Source: Morchella semilibera | Taxonomy: Eukaryota; Ascomycota; Pezizomycetes; Pezizales; Morchellaceae | DNA: 64,000 nucleotides | Assembly (NCBI GenBank): GCA_009192285.1 | Contig: CM018605.1 | Coordinates: 1,202,530 to 1,266,529, forward strand | Direction: 5' to 3' | Shown here: piece after piece, positions 1 to 12,300 of the stretch | Layout: each line of letters begins with the position of its first letter | How positions within the stretch are numbered: position 1 is the first letter of the stretch | The notes under the pieces: model-generated | The model's input: only the letters and a program-made list of their open reading frames with translations | What the model was told of the DNA's origin: nothing | Databases searched by the model: none | Translations under genes and position numbers: made by a program

Positions 1-119
1 TTGCAGAATCGAATGGTGCAAAGTCTCTTTTTTATTGTTTTACGGATCTATAGATAGGCCTTAAAGGTTCTTAGTAAACACGATGCCATTACATACAATC
101 CCCTTGTGTTCATACTTCT
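1..119. other. 3' flank of NDUFAF5-like gene
   Basis: This is AT-rich sequence downstream of the minus-strand stop codon at 120-122. It presumably holds the 3' UTR. No other feature is visible. Confidence 0.4.
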
Positions 120-1295
120 CTACTTCTTTTCCCCCTCACCGGGGGTGCTGCTTCCCTCCAGTATGTCCTTCATACTGATCTGTCCACTTCCCCTAGGCAA
201 TGGCTTCCGCTGATTCGCACTCGGCTTCCACCCAATCTATTCACAGACCGATTAGAACCCGTTCACAGCCACACAGTCACGACCGATCACTCACCATATA
301 AATGATCCTAAAAGTGGCTGGCAGAGTGCCATCCTTATTGCCGTGCAGCTCCCTGTATATCGCCTGCGCCGCTATCAGGACGTCCCTCTCGATGGGCCCC
401 TCCTTCCGCCCTAGCACCGCATTGCCCTCCCCATCGCCCCCAGGTCCATCATGAGGGCAAACATATCGGGATAATCCACCACGATATCGTCCACATCGAC
501 CGTCAACAGGGTATAGCCCGCCGTCTGCAGCAGGCCCCCAACATCCCTCACATCCGCCATCGGGCTCACCCTGGGACTCACGCCCCCGCGCCTCTCGGAC
601 TCTGCCAGCTGCAGCGACGTGCGCAGCTCAAACAACGTGTCGCCGCCGACCATGGCAGCGATCAGCGGCGCATCCGGCCTGAGCAGGTATCGCATGTGCG
701 CCAGCGCCCCCGGGAGGTCGTTGATCCACTGCATGCTCAAGCTGCTGACCACGGCGTCGAGGCTGCTCTCGGCGAGCGGGAGCGGCGCCTCCTCGTCCGC
801 CACGATGCGCTCGATGCTCAGCGAGTCGTTCCACGGCTGCTCCGCGTCGCGGTTGTAGCAGCTCCCGCGAGAGGTCCGTGCAGATTAGGTGCGAGATGCG
901 CGAGGCGGCGGGCGCAGCCTCGTCGGGACGGTGCTTTGTGAGCGAGCGCGCAATGTGGCATGCGCCGGCGCCGAGGTCGAGAACGCGCGGGAGCGGCCCG
1001 GTTGATGAGCTCTTGGGGAGTCAGTCACAGGCAGGCCACAGCCCTTCCGGGGGGGGGGGGGGTGGGGGGTACGAGAATACGCTCGACGAGGCGGTCCGCA
1101 ACCTCGTCTTTGAGGTAGTCGACGTTTCTGCTTGCCGCCTTGTTGGCGGCTGCGCGGTCGCGCTGGGAGCCGCTTCGCGGTACGGTTAAAGACCTGGAAC
1201 GTTGCCGTTGCCGGCGCGGAGGGGTTTGCCGCCGTGGCCAGTAAACGGCGCTGTGCAGCAGCAGCGAGAAGTTTGAGTTTGTTTGCCGGTGCCAT
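120..1295 (-). CDS. NDUFAF5-like mitochondrial complex I assembly methyltransferase, frame-broken
   Basis: This is a class I SAM-dependent methyltransferase of the NDUFAF5 family. In animals that protein acts in the mitochondrial matrix and hydroxylates an arginine of NDUFS7 during complex I assembly. Exons read as 1073-1295, 295-1011 and 120-236. Intron 1 (1012-1072) starts GTAC, carries a 14-C tract and has a CTGAC branch site; intron 2 (237-294) starts GTGAGT. The start ATG at 1293-1295 opens a presequence-like stretch (MAPANKLKLLAAAAQRRLLA) followed by the family's FQVFNR. SAM motif I is RVLDLGAGACHIARSL; downstream are SSLSMQWINDLPG and, at the C-terminus, GTLPATFRIIYM-IGWKP and SMKDILEG. 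Coding continuity is lost by about one base at three places: near 1165 (extra C), 856-862, and 427-434 (missing G). Either the assembly has indel errors in this GC-rich stretch or the gene is recently broken. Family identity is firm; integrity is not. Confidence 0.85.
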
Positions 1296-2283
1296 TTGTG
1301 GTGACAATTGAGGCTCGAGCGGGCGGCGGCGGCGATGTCGTTCGGTGGGGGAAGATCAATGATCGACTAGTCGTTATGACGTTTATTTTACTTATATAAG
1401 GTTTGGGGCTGGTCACGTGCATATGCTTGTAGTCTAACTTCTTCTGTCTGTCTGTTTGTAGATAAAGTTGGATCTCTTCTAACTGCATGTAGCTTAGATG
1501 GACAGGAGGTGGGAGGGGGGCAGGGTAATGATAGAACCCGCATCTTTTTAAGGTTTTGTTTTTGTTTACCCGCCGCTGCTGCTGCGCCGCTGACGATCCC
1601 TACTTAGCCAGCTGTGGGGGGGGCGCGCGCGGGGGAAGGGAGTGGGGAAGGGATGATTCATTTTGTGTAATCGCATGATATCGCATAATATTGCACTTTA
1701 TATTTTTGACCGCGTTTAAATTATTCACGCACGCACGCATATCAAACCGTTAACGCCCCCGCCTCGCGCCGGGCCCAGTCATTCTACCATGCATGCAGTA
1801 GCAGCACCGCCGCCGTGCGCGCGCACGCGCGATGATTACTATTGCGCAATCATCTGCCCCACTCTAGGCAGCCGGATAAGACAATATGATAGGTGTGTAG
1901 TTATTATATAAAATGATATATGCAGTAACATAATTAATAAGGAATATTATGTCTCTAGGTAGTTTATCATAAGGCTGGCTGCCTATCTGCGCCTTCGCCG
2001 CCGCTGCTGCCTCCTTCCCCTCCCCCTCTCACTCGCCTGCTCATGATAGGCGGGAGGAGATGAAGGAGGAGATGAAGGGTTGGTCTATATTGCACCCCCA
2101 CAGAGAATAAATTGTAATAAAAAAAAAAAGGAATGCAATACTACTACTTATACTTGCAATGTCACAGGAAAGAAGGAGAAGAAGAGAACAAATGATCAGT
2201 CGTAAAACCTATTTACGATCTCTTACTGGGCGAATAAGGAGCTTGGAGGAGGGTATCAAACGCCCGGGGCCCCAACTACGTTT
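1296..2283. other. intergenic, between NDUFAF5-like and SCS3-like genes
   Basis: This holds the promoter side of the NDUFAF5-like gene and the 3' side of the SCS3-like gene. It contains alternating purine-pyrimidine tracts of CG/CA type near 1814-1832 and AT-rich stretches at 1670-1720 and 1885-1965. I see no coding signal. Confidence 0.4.
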
Positions 2284-3187
2284 CTAATATGTGGCTGGGT
2301 CTTGATGGCCCACACATAGAGCGCCGTCCACTGCACCATGGCCACAATCCAGCCCGTCAACTAAAACGTTATTACAGTCAGCACCAGATCCCGGATCCAA
2401 CTTTCCGCACAAAAACATAAAGTGTAGAAAACAGGGGGGTAACATACTTTCTCCCTCCACGTGTGGAAGTACACCCCCGTCATCAACAACATCCACCACC
2501 ACACCGCCAACAGCGCCATCACGCCTCCCGTCTCCCACCCGCCGACCCCTCCCTCCAGCAGAAACACCGGCATCACCTCGCTCCACAGAAACAGGCTCGC
2601 ATGCGTCAGCAAGAAGGCATGCCCACTCAGGTCATGTCCACCGCGCCAGCGCCCGCCGGCAACTTTACAAGCAGCGCTCGTCGCCGCCACCAACGTCCTC
2701 CCCCCAAGCGGCACGTCCCCGGTCGCCTCCAGCCCTCAACAGCTCGGCAGGCGCCCCCCGTGATTGTGAAGGTGCGGTCCATGATGGGCGGGCCGAAGAA
2801 CCACTGCGTGATGAGGACCCACCATACTGTTGCGAGGGCGTAGCGGAGGAGCGCCCGCGTGCGAGATGAGCGCCGGAGACGGGTGAGGTGAATGACAAAG
2901 ACGAGGGTGGTCCAGAGCCAGGCGTTCTTGACGAATACGGTGTTGAAGAGATTCGACTTGTGGGAGAAGTAGGATACTGCGGAGGCGGGGGAGGGGGAGA
3001 GGATACTGAAGAGGGAACCGGCGATGAGAGTGGAGGGGTAGACGATGGCGGTGAAGAGGTCGGTACCGGTTGGGATGAGGGAGGTGTAGGCGGGGGAGCT
3101 TTGGGGGCGCTGTGAGTAGGAGTCTGAGTCTGAGGATGAGCCGGGGGGGTCGCGATTTGAGGGCATGGGTGGTATTAGAGTCTCCAT
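2284..3187 (-). CDS. SCS3: SCS3/FIT2-like fat-storage-inducing transmembrane protein (acyl-CoA diphosphatase)
   Basis: This belongs to the FIT family, ER membrane enzymes that cleave acyl-CoA to acyl 4'-phosphopantetheine and support lipid-droplet budding and phospholipid balance. Exon 1 is 2448-3187 and exon 2 is 2284-2360, separated by an 87-nt intron (GTATGT donor, GCTGAC branch, TTTTAG end). The ATG at 3185-3187 was chosen because the protein then begins with a short polar tail before the first hydrophobic helix (FTAIVYPSTLIAGSLFSIL). Hallmarks are GGHDLSGHAFLLTHASLF, with the first catalytic-type His in SGH, and VYFHTWREKLTGW, with the second in FHTW. Several hydrophobic helices are visible (WLWTTLVFVIHL, VMALLAVWWWMLLMTG). 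The frame changes once near 2715-2735; one missing G would restore RRPGDVPLGG. As no intron fits there, a one-base deletion or an assembly error is likely. Confidence 0.88.
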
Positions 3188-4839
3188 CTTTGTTATTATC
3201 CTATATTCTAGGAGATATGTGCATGAACCGTTTTTTTTTTTAAATATATATATTATTACCGATGTAGTAGTATGAATGTGAGTTAGAGAGTTGTAGTAAT
3301 TGAGGAGAAGAGAAGAAGAGGAAGAACAAGAAGAAGTTTCCCAACTCATCACCACAGGCCAAGTATCAAGAGAAGAAGACAACACCTTACGTCAGGGGCT
3401 TTGAATGTGGCGTCGTTTCACAGCAGAACTGTGGCAGTGCAGGTCCCCCCTCTAAACAGTTGACACACGGCCCACGTTCTAGAACTCGAATCAATCAACC
3501 ATCAACCATCAACTATCAATCATCAATCATCAGCCATCAGCCATCATTCAATCTACTATGTGATACGGCCCAGGGAGGAGGAGGGAGGAGGTATATGGAG
3601 AGATATTTATATTGTAACACCAGTGATTCCACACTGCCAGGGGGGCGGCGGGTCGTTCCAAGATCGTGGCAATCCGATACAAAAGCACAACTGATAGGAC
3701 TCTAATAATTTGAAAGGGTATGCGCAACATCCATCATACATGCACACGAAGTGTAGTTACTCGTTGGGTTCCATGTAGCTGGGAGAGGTTGATTTCTTTT
3801 CCCCCGCCAGCACCACCACCGGGGTAAGACTCTCTTCTCCTCCTCCTTCTGCTGCCGCAACGTGGTTCCTCTGTCCACTCTAGAGAATCTCTACTCCGTA
3901 ACTTCTCAGTCGAGAAGTCAGACTTACATCCGTTGGGGGGTGGACCGTTGGACGCACCCCCCGCAACTCCCCGGGGGAATTCAGCTGCTCTTACTGCGCC
4001 CCCATCATTGCCCTGCACTCCCAGCAAGGCCCCAACCGCAAGTTATTAATTAATGCCTTAGGAGGGTAGGCAGAATTCTGGGAAACACCTGGGCGTCCCA
4101 AAGTACAATACTATGTAGTAGATATAATATTGGTGGTGGTGCCCGTGTGCGTGTGTTTGTTCTGTATTCATTCCGTGGTTATCATTGACACTTGCTTTTG
4201 ACCGACATAAACCAAACACCAACACCAACACCACCATCAACATCATCACCACCACCATAATATCGACATATCTCCCTTACTCTACACTTCTTTCATCCAT
4301 CCTTGCCTGTCGTTACATTGCATTGGTTCCCTGATTTCTAATTGAGACTATTCTATTCAGTCCCCCCCCCCCCTCCTTCCCCTTAACGGTAAAGAAGCAA
4401 AAAATTAAAACCTCCTTCACCGAAACCCGTTAGCCCCGTCACGCAGTGACGTTTTTTTCCCTCCTGCCGGCACCGATTCGGTCGAGCGAGTGAGCGAGTG
4501 AGTGAATCTGAATCTCCCCCCTCACCCCTGCCGTTGATCTGATTCGGGATTCAGGAGAAAGAAAAGAAAAACCCCCCGACCGGTGTGCCATAATAATAAT
4601 AATAATAACACCCCCCCCGACTTACCTTGATATCTACATTCCATTCATAACAGCTACTTACTTCCTCCCTGTACCCTCAACTTCTCCCGGAATTTTATCT
4701 TATTTTATTTTTACTTTACATTTCTATTCTATTCTGTTCTGTTCTATTCTTATTCTATTCGAGCTGAAACTTGCGCGTGCGCGTGCGCGATACCCCCAAT
4801 AACTACTATCCCCCTTCACAACAAACAACAACCCAAAAC
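3188..4839. other. divergent intergenic/promoter region
   Basis: This separates the minus-strand SCS3-like gene from the plus-strand ATPase and should hold both promoters. It contains a decayed ATCAATC/ATCAACC tandem at about 3488-3551, CAC/ATC-rich sequence at 4200-4260, an AAT microsatellite at 4591-4607, and a CT-rich leader with a GCGCGTGCGCGTGCGCG tract just upstream of the ATPase start. Short open frames here look like chance. Confidence 0.4.
3488..3551. repeat. degenerate ATCAATC-type tandem repeat
   Basis: Imperfect copies of a 7-8 base unit (ATCAACC, ATCAATC, ATCAGCC) follow one another. It is simple-sequence DNA in the intergenic region with no clear function. Confidence 0.6.
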
Positions 4840-7017
4840 ATGTCGAACCTATCCACAATACCACGGGCCGCACTCCGTCACTGCCGAACCCCACTCGCAA
4901 TCCCCACCGCCCGGCCCGCGAGCATACTCCTCGCAGCACGTCTACAGCAGCAGCAGCAACGACGGCTGGTATCCAGCACCACTACCGGCGCGGCCGCGGG
5001 CGGGGGCAGCGACTACCAGCTCGGCCCTGCAAACACCGTGCAGCCGCAGCCAGGCACCCAGGTTGTTGGCGCACTTGCAGAGAGCGGCAGTGGAGGCAGT
5101 GGAGGCAGCAGCGGTGGAAGAGGGAGCGGGAGTGGGGAGGATGGGCATGCTGATACTGGGAGGAGGAAGAGTGGTGGCCATGACTGGAAGGGGACGTCGT
5201 GGAAGATGCTTGAGGCCGCAGCCACAACAGGAATGAGTTTGGGTGTTCTAGGGTGAGTGGATAGGTCATAATATTGGGGGAGGGCGGAGGAGAGTGGAGG
5301 GGCCTTTACTGATTTGTATGGGGATGCAGACTCGCGGGATACGGCTACCACAGATACTACAAGAGTATTGTGCTTCAGAAAATTGATAACGCCTTCAATT
5401 TGGGTGATCCGGCGCTCAATCTGGCGACTGCCTGCGCGGATAAGGAGGATGAGCAGCCATGGTAATATAGCACATACACTCAAAAAAAAATCCAATCTTG
5501 ACGGAGTAGTTAGTGGCGGGTGGACTAACATGAAAGGTGTCCGGGTTCTTTAGGATTATACTACCGCAGCAGAAGAAGATCACCAGAATTATAGGCGGTG
5601 ACGCGCGCGGACGCTACTACCTCCTCATCGGAGAAAAGGTGAGACACACTCCTCCCCCGGACCCCCCCCCCCCCCTCCGAATTTCGATGGTTCCCTTCTC
5701 CCCCGGTGAGATATACCGACTAAAAATTACATTCTTGCCAACAAGGGAACCGGAAAAACATCCATGCTCCTCTCCGCAATGCACAAAATCGAGGGCGACG
5801 CCTGCTCCATGATGGAGGCCCACGCCGACCCCGAGATCTTCCGCCTGCGCCTCGGGAAAGCGCTCGACTTCGAGTTCCACGAGGACTACATTGGCTCGCT
5901 GTTCTCGATCCGCGGGCCCCGCGACACCACCGCCCTTCTGGACATTGAGCGAGCGCTCAACAAGCTCGAGAAGGTTGCGCTGAACCGGCGCACGGCCGAG
6001 GGCCTCAAGGCCAAGCCCCTCGTCATGATCATAAACAGCATGCACCTGCTGCGCAACGACGAGAACGGCCGCGACCTACTGGAGCTGCTCCAGCAGAAGG
6101 CCGAGTCGTGGGCCGCCAGCGGGCTCGTCACAATGATCTTCAACAGTGACGATTACTGGGTCTACGAGAGGCTGAAGCAGTACGGGTCGCGCATGGAGCT
6201 CATCTCCGTCAAGGACCTGCCGAGGTCGCAGGCGATCGCGGCGCTCAAGAGTTATAGGGTAAAGTATAGGAAAGAGGACCCGCCGAAGCAGGAGATCCTC
6301 GACCAGGTCTATGATCTTGTCGGCGGACGTCTGTCCTTCTTGAATAAGGTTGCCAGGGAGCGCGATATGATTGCAAAGTGTAGGGAAATCTGCGAGGACG
6401 AGAAGACATGGCTGCTGAACAACTGCGGGCTGCTGGGAATGGATATGGACGATGATGTGATGAACCAGCAGAAGGAGGCGTCCTCGGCCATGGTCCTCGT
6501 CAAGTATTTGGTCGATATGGAGAAGGAGGAGGCCAAGAAGGCGGAGGAGGCTGGACATGACCATGGCGTGCACGGGCACAGGCTGCCGGAGTTGCCGCTA
6601 TACAAGGCCAGGCAGGTCATGACAAGGGCCGAGTTTATTGAGCTGTTTGACCATAAAAACATCTTCACCATCGACTGCGATAGTAGGGTTAGGGCCGATA
6701 GCGTCCCCATGATGAACGCGTTCAGAGAGGTGGTCAATGAGGAAGGGTTTGCGGAATACTTGGAGGATACGCTGCAGAGAATCAGTGATATTGAGAGTTT
6801 GGGCAGAACGAGGGAGATCACAATCAAGGTAAGAGCTGAACAACATTTATATTTGTCGAAGGTGAGGATGAATGGGGCTGATCTGGACTGTTTTTAGGAT
6901 CTCTGGCATGGTGGTAAGTATAACATGACAGTTAAAAACCACAAGGGCCAAACCGAAAAGACCATTTCCTGGGACGTGACACCCGGTGATAGAGACGCGG
7001 AAAAGGCTGATGATTAG
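4840..7017 (+). CDS. fungal mitochondrial P-loop ATPase (AAA-like), function unknown
   Basis: Five exons read 4840-5252, 5330-5461, 5554-5638, 5746-6828 and 6898-7017; their sum is in frame and gives about 610 residues. The ATG at 4840 begins a basic, acid-free presequence ending near QQRRLVSSTT, typical of matrix targeting, followed by a low-complexity Gly/Ser linker (residues about 50-115) and a weakly hydrophobic segment around residues 128-145. The Walker A motif GEKGTGKTS spans the third intron (GTGKTS at residues 211-216). The likely Walker B strand, PLVMIINSMHLL, has N307-S308 where DE is usual. The rest is helical and acidic with a His-rich linker (HDHGVHGH) and a C-terminal part resembling the winged-helix region of archaeal-type ATPases. 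I recognise the fold class, not a characterised orthologue. An RNA, DNA or membrane role would be a guess. Confidence 0.85.
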
Positions 7018-9338
7018 TTCCATCTTCCGCCGCCGACTGAATTTGTATCTCGGCCCGCTTGTAAATATGCCCCCTCAACCCCCCCCCCCAACCTGCACAT
7101 ACACAACGCATTTGAAGAAACTGGTTCTGTTTCTTGTATTCCTTTTCTGGCTTATTTTTTTTTATCGCCGTATGGCTCCCACCGAACCTCCTCTAGTTGC
7201 CCCTCTTTTCCTCTCTTTCTTTTCCGTATGCCTGGGGCGCTCTGGTCTGTTTCTTCCCTTTCCTTTCCTTTCTTTTCGGGCCCTCCCCGGTTTGGGTTCA
7301 GTCTACTCGACCCTTCCTTGAATTTCTTTTGTTTTTATTTATTTGCATTGCGACGGTACGGTGGCGGCTGTCAATTGACTTCTTTTTTTTTTTTGTCTGG
7401 GACCTTTTTTGTCTTTACTTTTACTTTGTACTCTTAGACGTGCTAAAGAGATATCACAATATTAGCTATTAAATATATATATAAAAAACACCCTTCCAGT
7501 GTTTTCAAGATCGTCTAGGCGCTTGCCACAAAGTCTCGGGGTCCCGGAAAATCTTCAGAGTGACCGGAAAACTCTCTAGTGAGTAATACACACTCGGTTT
7601 GGTCGTGGCCCTAAACGCCGCGAAAGGACCGTACAAATTGGGTGATAAGCTATATCTTTTTCGACGCGGTGGATAAAGGGTTTCTTGTGAGATTGCTCAC
7701 ACAACCTATGTGAGATGCAAGATGGCCCGGAAACTCCCCCGAATCCCAAATATAGCGGGCCCTTCAAAGCTTTGGCGACGAGACCGGTCCTGAGCCACCA
7801 AGCTGCAGGCTCCACCGGCCGGTGTGTGTATACACGGGCAAGAAGTTAGAACTTGAGACGAATTTATTTTCTACCGATTTACAACTGAAGTGTATCCCTA
7901 CCTCTGCTAGCTAAGACAAACACTCTATCCGGTGTTGTCAGCGGTCCCAGTTAATTTCTTATATATAAACCTCAAGAATATTGCTTCAGGATGTATCACT
8001 CGGACGCCAAGACATGCCTTTTTGGGCCTGGTGCAGACTGGTAGAGAGCGGAGAATTCACCCGCTCGACATAAATGGGGTTTATGGGTGAGCGAGCATAT
8101 CTACATGTACATTAAAGAGGACTATATTGCCCCTCATAATTGACCAACCAATCCGCACTTTGGTGATTGTTGTTGTAGCTGTATGCATTAGGCTGCCGTC
8201 CATAACTTTAAGGAATGATAGCAATGCTCCTGAACGTTGGATCTGGGGGACTAGGTCTCTGGTTGTGAAAGAGAAGTCTTTTGCAAGTAGGGCCTGATAT
8301 TCCCCTCACTCACAAAAATTGTACAACGGTGCACCTACTTGCTGTAAGTAACCTGCCTGGCCATAACCAGAGCCACGGCTTCTGCTTCTACTCGCTTTAT
8401 TTGGCGAGAACTGTCTTCCCGACCACTATCATGAGATATAGCGAGATGAATTAGTGGCCCATGTACTGTAATTAATTTCAATCACAGCGATTGTTGTTGA
8501 GTTGGACTTCAATAGTCTGAACTTTTCTTTGGCTCATATCTTGATTGCTGCATGCAGGCCTTTGTGAGTGAGTGATTTAGGCACGACCCGTGATAAACCT
8601 TTATCGATGGGTTATGGTAGAATTCTAGAAGATGTCCTTGACTTTGTAATTGTCCGACGCATACTAGTTGCCAAGTCAATTGGCATCTTACGCAATTACC
8701 TGCAGATGCACGACGACGACGACTCGCACGTCCATGCTGCAAGGCATCCCATCCATAGAATAATCTGTAGGGTACCGTGCCTACTTCTAGGTAGAGTAGA
8801 GTACGGCACACCCAGTTTTGGGACAATATTTGAAGATCCGGATCCCCGTTTTAATTTTTCCCGCTTTTGGAGCCTCGCTGTCTTTGCCGGTCAATTGAAT
8901 TACCGAACTTTCGGTAATTCGCGCGGGGGAGAGGAGAGAGGAGGAGAACCGGAAGTGTTTTTTTCCCTTGGTGCATGTTTTTCGCCCGCCCGACCATGCC
9001 TAAGAAGTTGTGCGAGAAAAAAAAGTTTTTGGAGGCTGCCATGCATGGATGGGTGTTGCCGGTTGCCCCACAGAACGGAAGGGAAAAAAAAAAAAAAAAA
9101 AAAAATCCCACCTCTATCATCTCCGACGCCCCTCGTCATCCATCCAGAGGAAACCTTTCTCCCAAAGACGTTCTCGAGGCAAACAATAGACTTTTTTGTT
9201 TCCCCCCCAAATTTCCTTTTTTTCTTTACTTCAACCAACAAACAACTCTGAGGAGCTTTAGCCAGTCACTTTTTTGTGGAAATAATTTCATCCGGTACCG
9301 TTCCTGGCTTACTGTAAATTTGACAACCATCAATCATC
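7018..9338. other. intergenic region upstream of CLU1
   Basis: The first 450 bases are very T-rich and probably hold the 3' UTR of the ATPase gene. Positions 7490-8560 look like degenerate relic sequence with no recognisable transposon protein. The last 500 bases contain a 22-A tract (9084-9105) and a CT-rich leader before the CLU1 start. Open frames at 7576-7815 (minus) and 8568-9251 (plus) lack splice or domain support. Confidence 0.4.
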
Positions 9339-12300
9339 ATGGCTCCCCCAAAGGATCCCGTTGCTGAGACTCGTGAGTATCACTTGCCTTTACGACTCCT
9401 TCAAGATAGGATGTGGATTAAGCCCCACAAATTGTGTTTCTTTGTCTTTACCTGTGCCTGTGCTAATTATGGGGATATTGTCATTACGGTGTAGAAAATG
9501 AAGTCGTTAACGAGACCACTACCGATGTTGTCCAGCAGGAGACAGAAAATACCCAGGAGGAGGCTACAGCGGAGGAGCCGTCTCAAGACTGTAAGATATT
9601 TCTTTATTTTTGTTAGAATATCATTTTTATCATTCAATTGCTCGCCAAGTTTGCGAGGTTATTAGAATGTGGGTGGTGGGGCGAGGTTGTGTATTGTGCA
9701 CGGATGGCTCTGTCCTTCAATAAGAATATCTTTATAGTTTGCTAATTATGGGGTGACAGTGTTTCAATTAACGGTCAAGCTTCCGCACAAGCCTCATAAA
9801 ATTCAGATCATGGTACGTCATTCGCGCCGAAACAAGTGTTTCATAAAGTTTTTCCGGGCCAGACATTTTATTTACAGAGATTCCTAACTACGGGCCCTTT
9901 GCTATCGATTAGGTGTCCCCATCAGAGCAGGTCCAAGACATCCGACAGACTATTGTTGAGCTCCCAGGAACATTCCAATACACTTGCTTCCATCTTGAGC
10001 ACAATGGCACCAGAATCAGCGATTTTGTCGAACTCACTGATGTTCCCGGCATTGGGCCTGAGTCCGAGCTCATCCTCGTTGAGGACCCATACACCGAGAA
10101 GGAGGCCAGGATGCACATCCTGCGGATACGGGAACTGATTGGCGCAGCAGCCCCTCGTGTGGATGTTGCCCATGGCATTCAGGCTGGGCTCTCTTTGTTT
10201 GATGGACTCGACCAGGACGAAGATGCGAAGGATACAAAGGGAAAGAAGGCCGAGGAGGCTCGTCACCCAATGTCCGACTACGACTTTGACGCGCCGGCTT
10301 CTCTAGACCACTTCCTCCCCAAGGTTGATTCCACCCCCCCACCAAAGTGCATCAAGGGCATGTGTCTCTCATCATGGAACCCCCCACCACACAACCTTAG
10401 ACAGCGCGGCCATCTTTTATACCTCCAAGTTACAACAAATGAGGGAGAACAATTCCAGATTTCCGCCCATGTTTCTGGGTTCTACGTAAACAAGTGTACA
10501 AACAACAAATTTGACCCTACGCCAAAGACTTCCCCGAAGTCCCAAAGCGCCCACTCGCTCATTACCCTATTGAGCATGATTTCTCCATCTTTTGAGAAGG
10601 AGTTCACCACGTTCCAGGAGTGGAGCAGCCGTAAGGACCCATTAATCACATACCCGCCAACAAATGCTATCCCAGCTTCCCCATGGCTGGTCCCAGGACC
10701 AAACCCATCCAGCCACCAGGCCGACCAAGCCCGTCCACAAGAGGCATACCTCATCTCAGGAACCGAGAGCGGTGACTCCCTACGTGATTTCAACGAAGAG
10801 TTCCAGTCGACCCGTGAACTCCCCCGTGAAACTGTTCAGGACCGTGTTTTCCGCGAGCGTCTTCTCTCGAAGCTCTTTGCTGACTATACGGATGCTGCCG
10901 TTCGTGGTGCGGTTGCTATCGCAAGGGGAGAGCTTGCGCCTTTGAACCCAACGGAGGGAAGGGATGCACAGATCTACGTCCACAATAACATCTTCTTCTC
11001 CCACGGTAGCGATGGAGTCGGTACTTTTGCTAGTGAGGGTGGTGATGAGGCCGCAAGGGTTGCGACTGGAAAGGATGTTATGGGTGTTAAGGCTGTTAAC
11101 GGACTCGATATCCCCGGTCTGCAGACTCCCGGAACTGTTGTTGTTGACTACATGGGACGCCGATTGGTCGCCCAGAGCATTGTCCCCGGTATCTTCCGCC
11201 CCAGAGAGGAGGGGCAGTCTCAGATCGACTACGGCGGTGTAGAAGGCAAGGATGTTGTTGCTTCTAACCAGATCTTTGTTCCGTTGTTTGAGAAGATGAG
11301 CCAGGCTATGCGTGTGAAGAAGCACACCGTTTGGGACAAGGAGGAGAAGAGTCATGAGCTTGTTGCTTCCGTAGAGACCAAGGGATTGTTAGGAACTGAT
11401 GGAAGGAAATACGTGCTCGATTTGTACAGGATCACCCCGCTAGATATCGACTTTATCGAGAAGTACTGGAAGGGTGTTGATGGCGTTGCTGAGGGTGGTT
11501 ACCCACACAGGATGGCCGTACTGAGACCAGAGCTTGTGGAGGCATTCTGGAAGGTCAAGATGAGGGAGTATGTCACAGCAGAGTTGGAAAAGCGAAAGAA
11601 GGCAAAAGAAGAGACCCCCGCAGTCGAGGGAGCTACCAAGGAAGAGGCTAAGGACGAGCCGAAGGAGGCGGCTGCAAAGGAGGAGACTAAAGAGGAGGTC
11701 CCCGCTGAAGGCGAGGTCAGTGACCGGAATCTGAGTAATTATTGATAATTAAGGCTAACATACACAAACAGGCCGCCAAGGAAGGCGAGGAGTCCCAGAA
11801 AGTTGAGGAGAAGAAGACTGAGGAGGCTCAGGAAACAATTGACATCTCTGGCTTTGACTTTGCGCTTAACCCTGATGTCATGTCCGGACAAGTTCCCCAG
11901 ACCGATGAAGAGAAGGCACAGATGGAGAAGGATGAGAAGGATGTCCGAGATGCATGCGCATTTCTGCAGGAGAAGATCATCCCACGCTTGGTATATCTCC
12001 CAAAATGCAGGTTTGCTAAGCCTTATTGCTAACTTCCTATAGATTGAGGATCTCAAGGAAGGCGAGGTTGGCTCCCCCATGGACGGTCACTCGCTCACCC
12101 GCCTCATGCACAAGCGTGGTATCAACGTCCGCTACCTCGGAACTATTGCCAAGCTCGCACTTGAGCAGGGCAGGAAACTTATCTCTATTCAGATCATTTC
12201 CATCCAGGAAATGATTGCTAGAGCTTGCAAGTACATTCTCAACAGTCTCCTCCGTGGTTTGCCGAGTCCTCTTGCGCCTTTTTGCGTTTCCCACTTTCTC

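Noticed and set aside
1049-1069. Reading frames through the G14 tract as coding (poly-Pro/Gly)
   Set aside because: A spliced intron (1012-1072) joins two conserved methyltransferase blocks in frame and explains the tract as non-coding.
7576-7815. 79-codon minus-strand frame with protein-like composition
   Set aside because: There is no recognised domain, no splice context and no neighbour support. It may be a relic but cannot be supported.
8568-9251. 227-codon plus-strand frame
   Set aside because: Low-complexity Lys/Phe runs come from homopolymers, and it overlaps the CLU1 promoter and leader.
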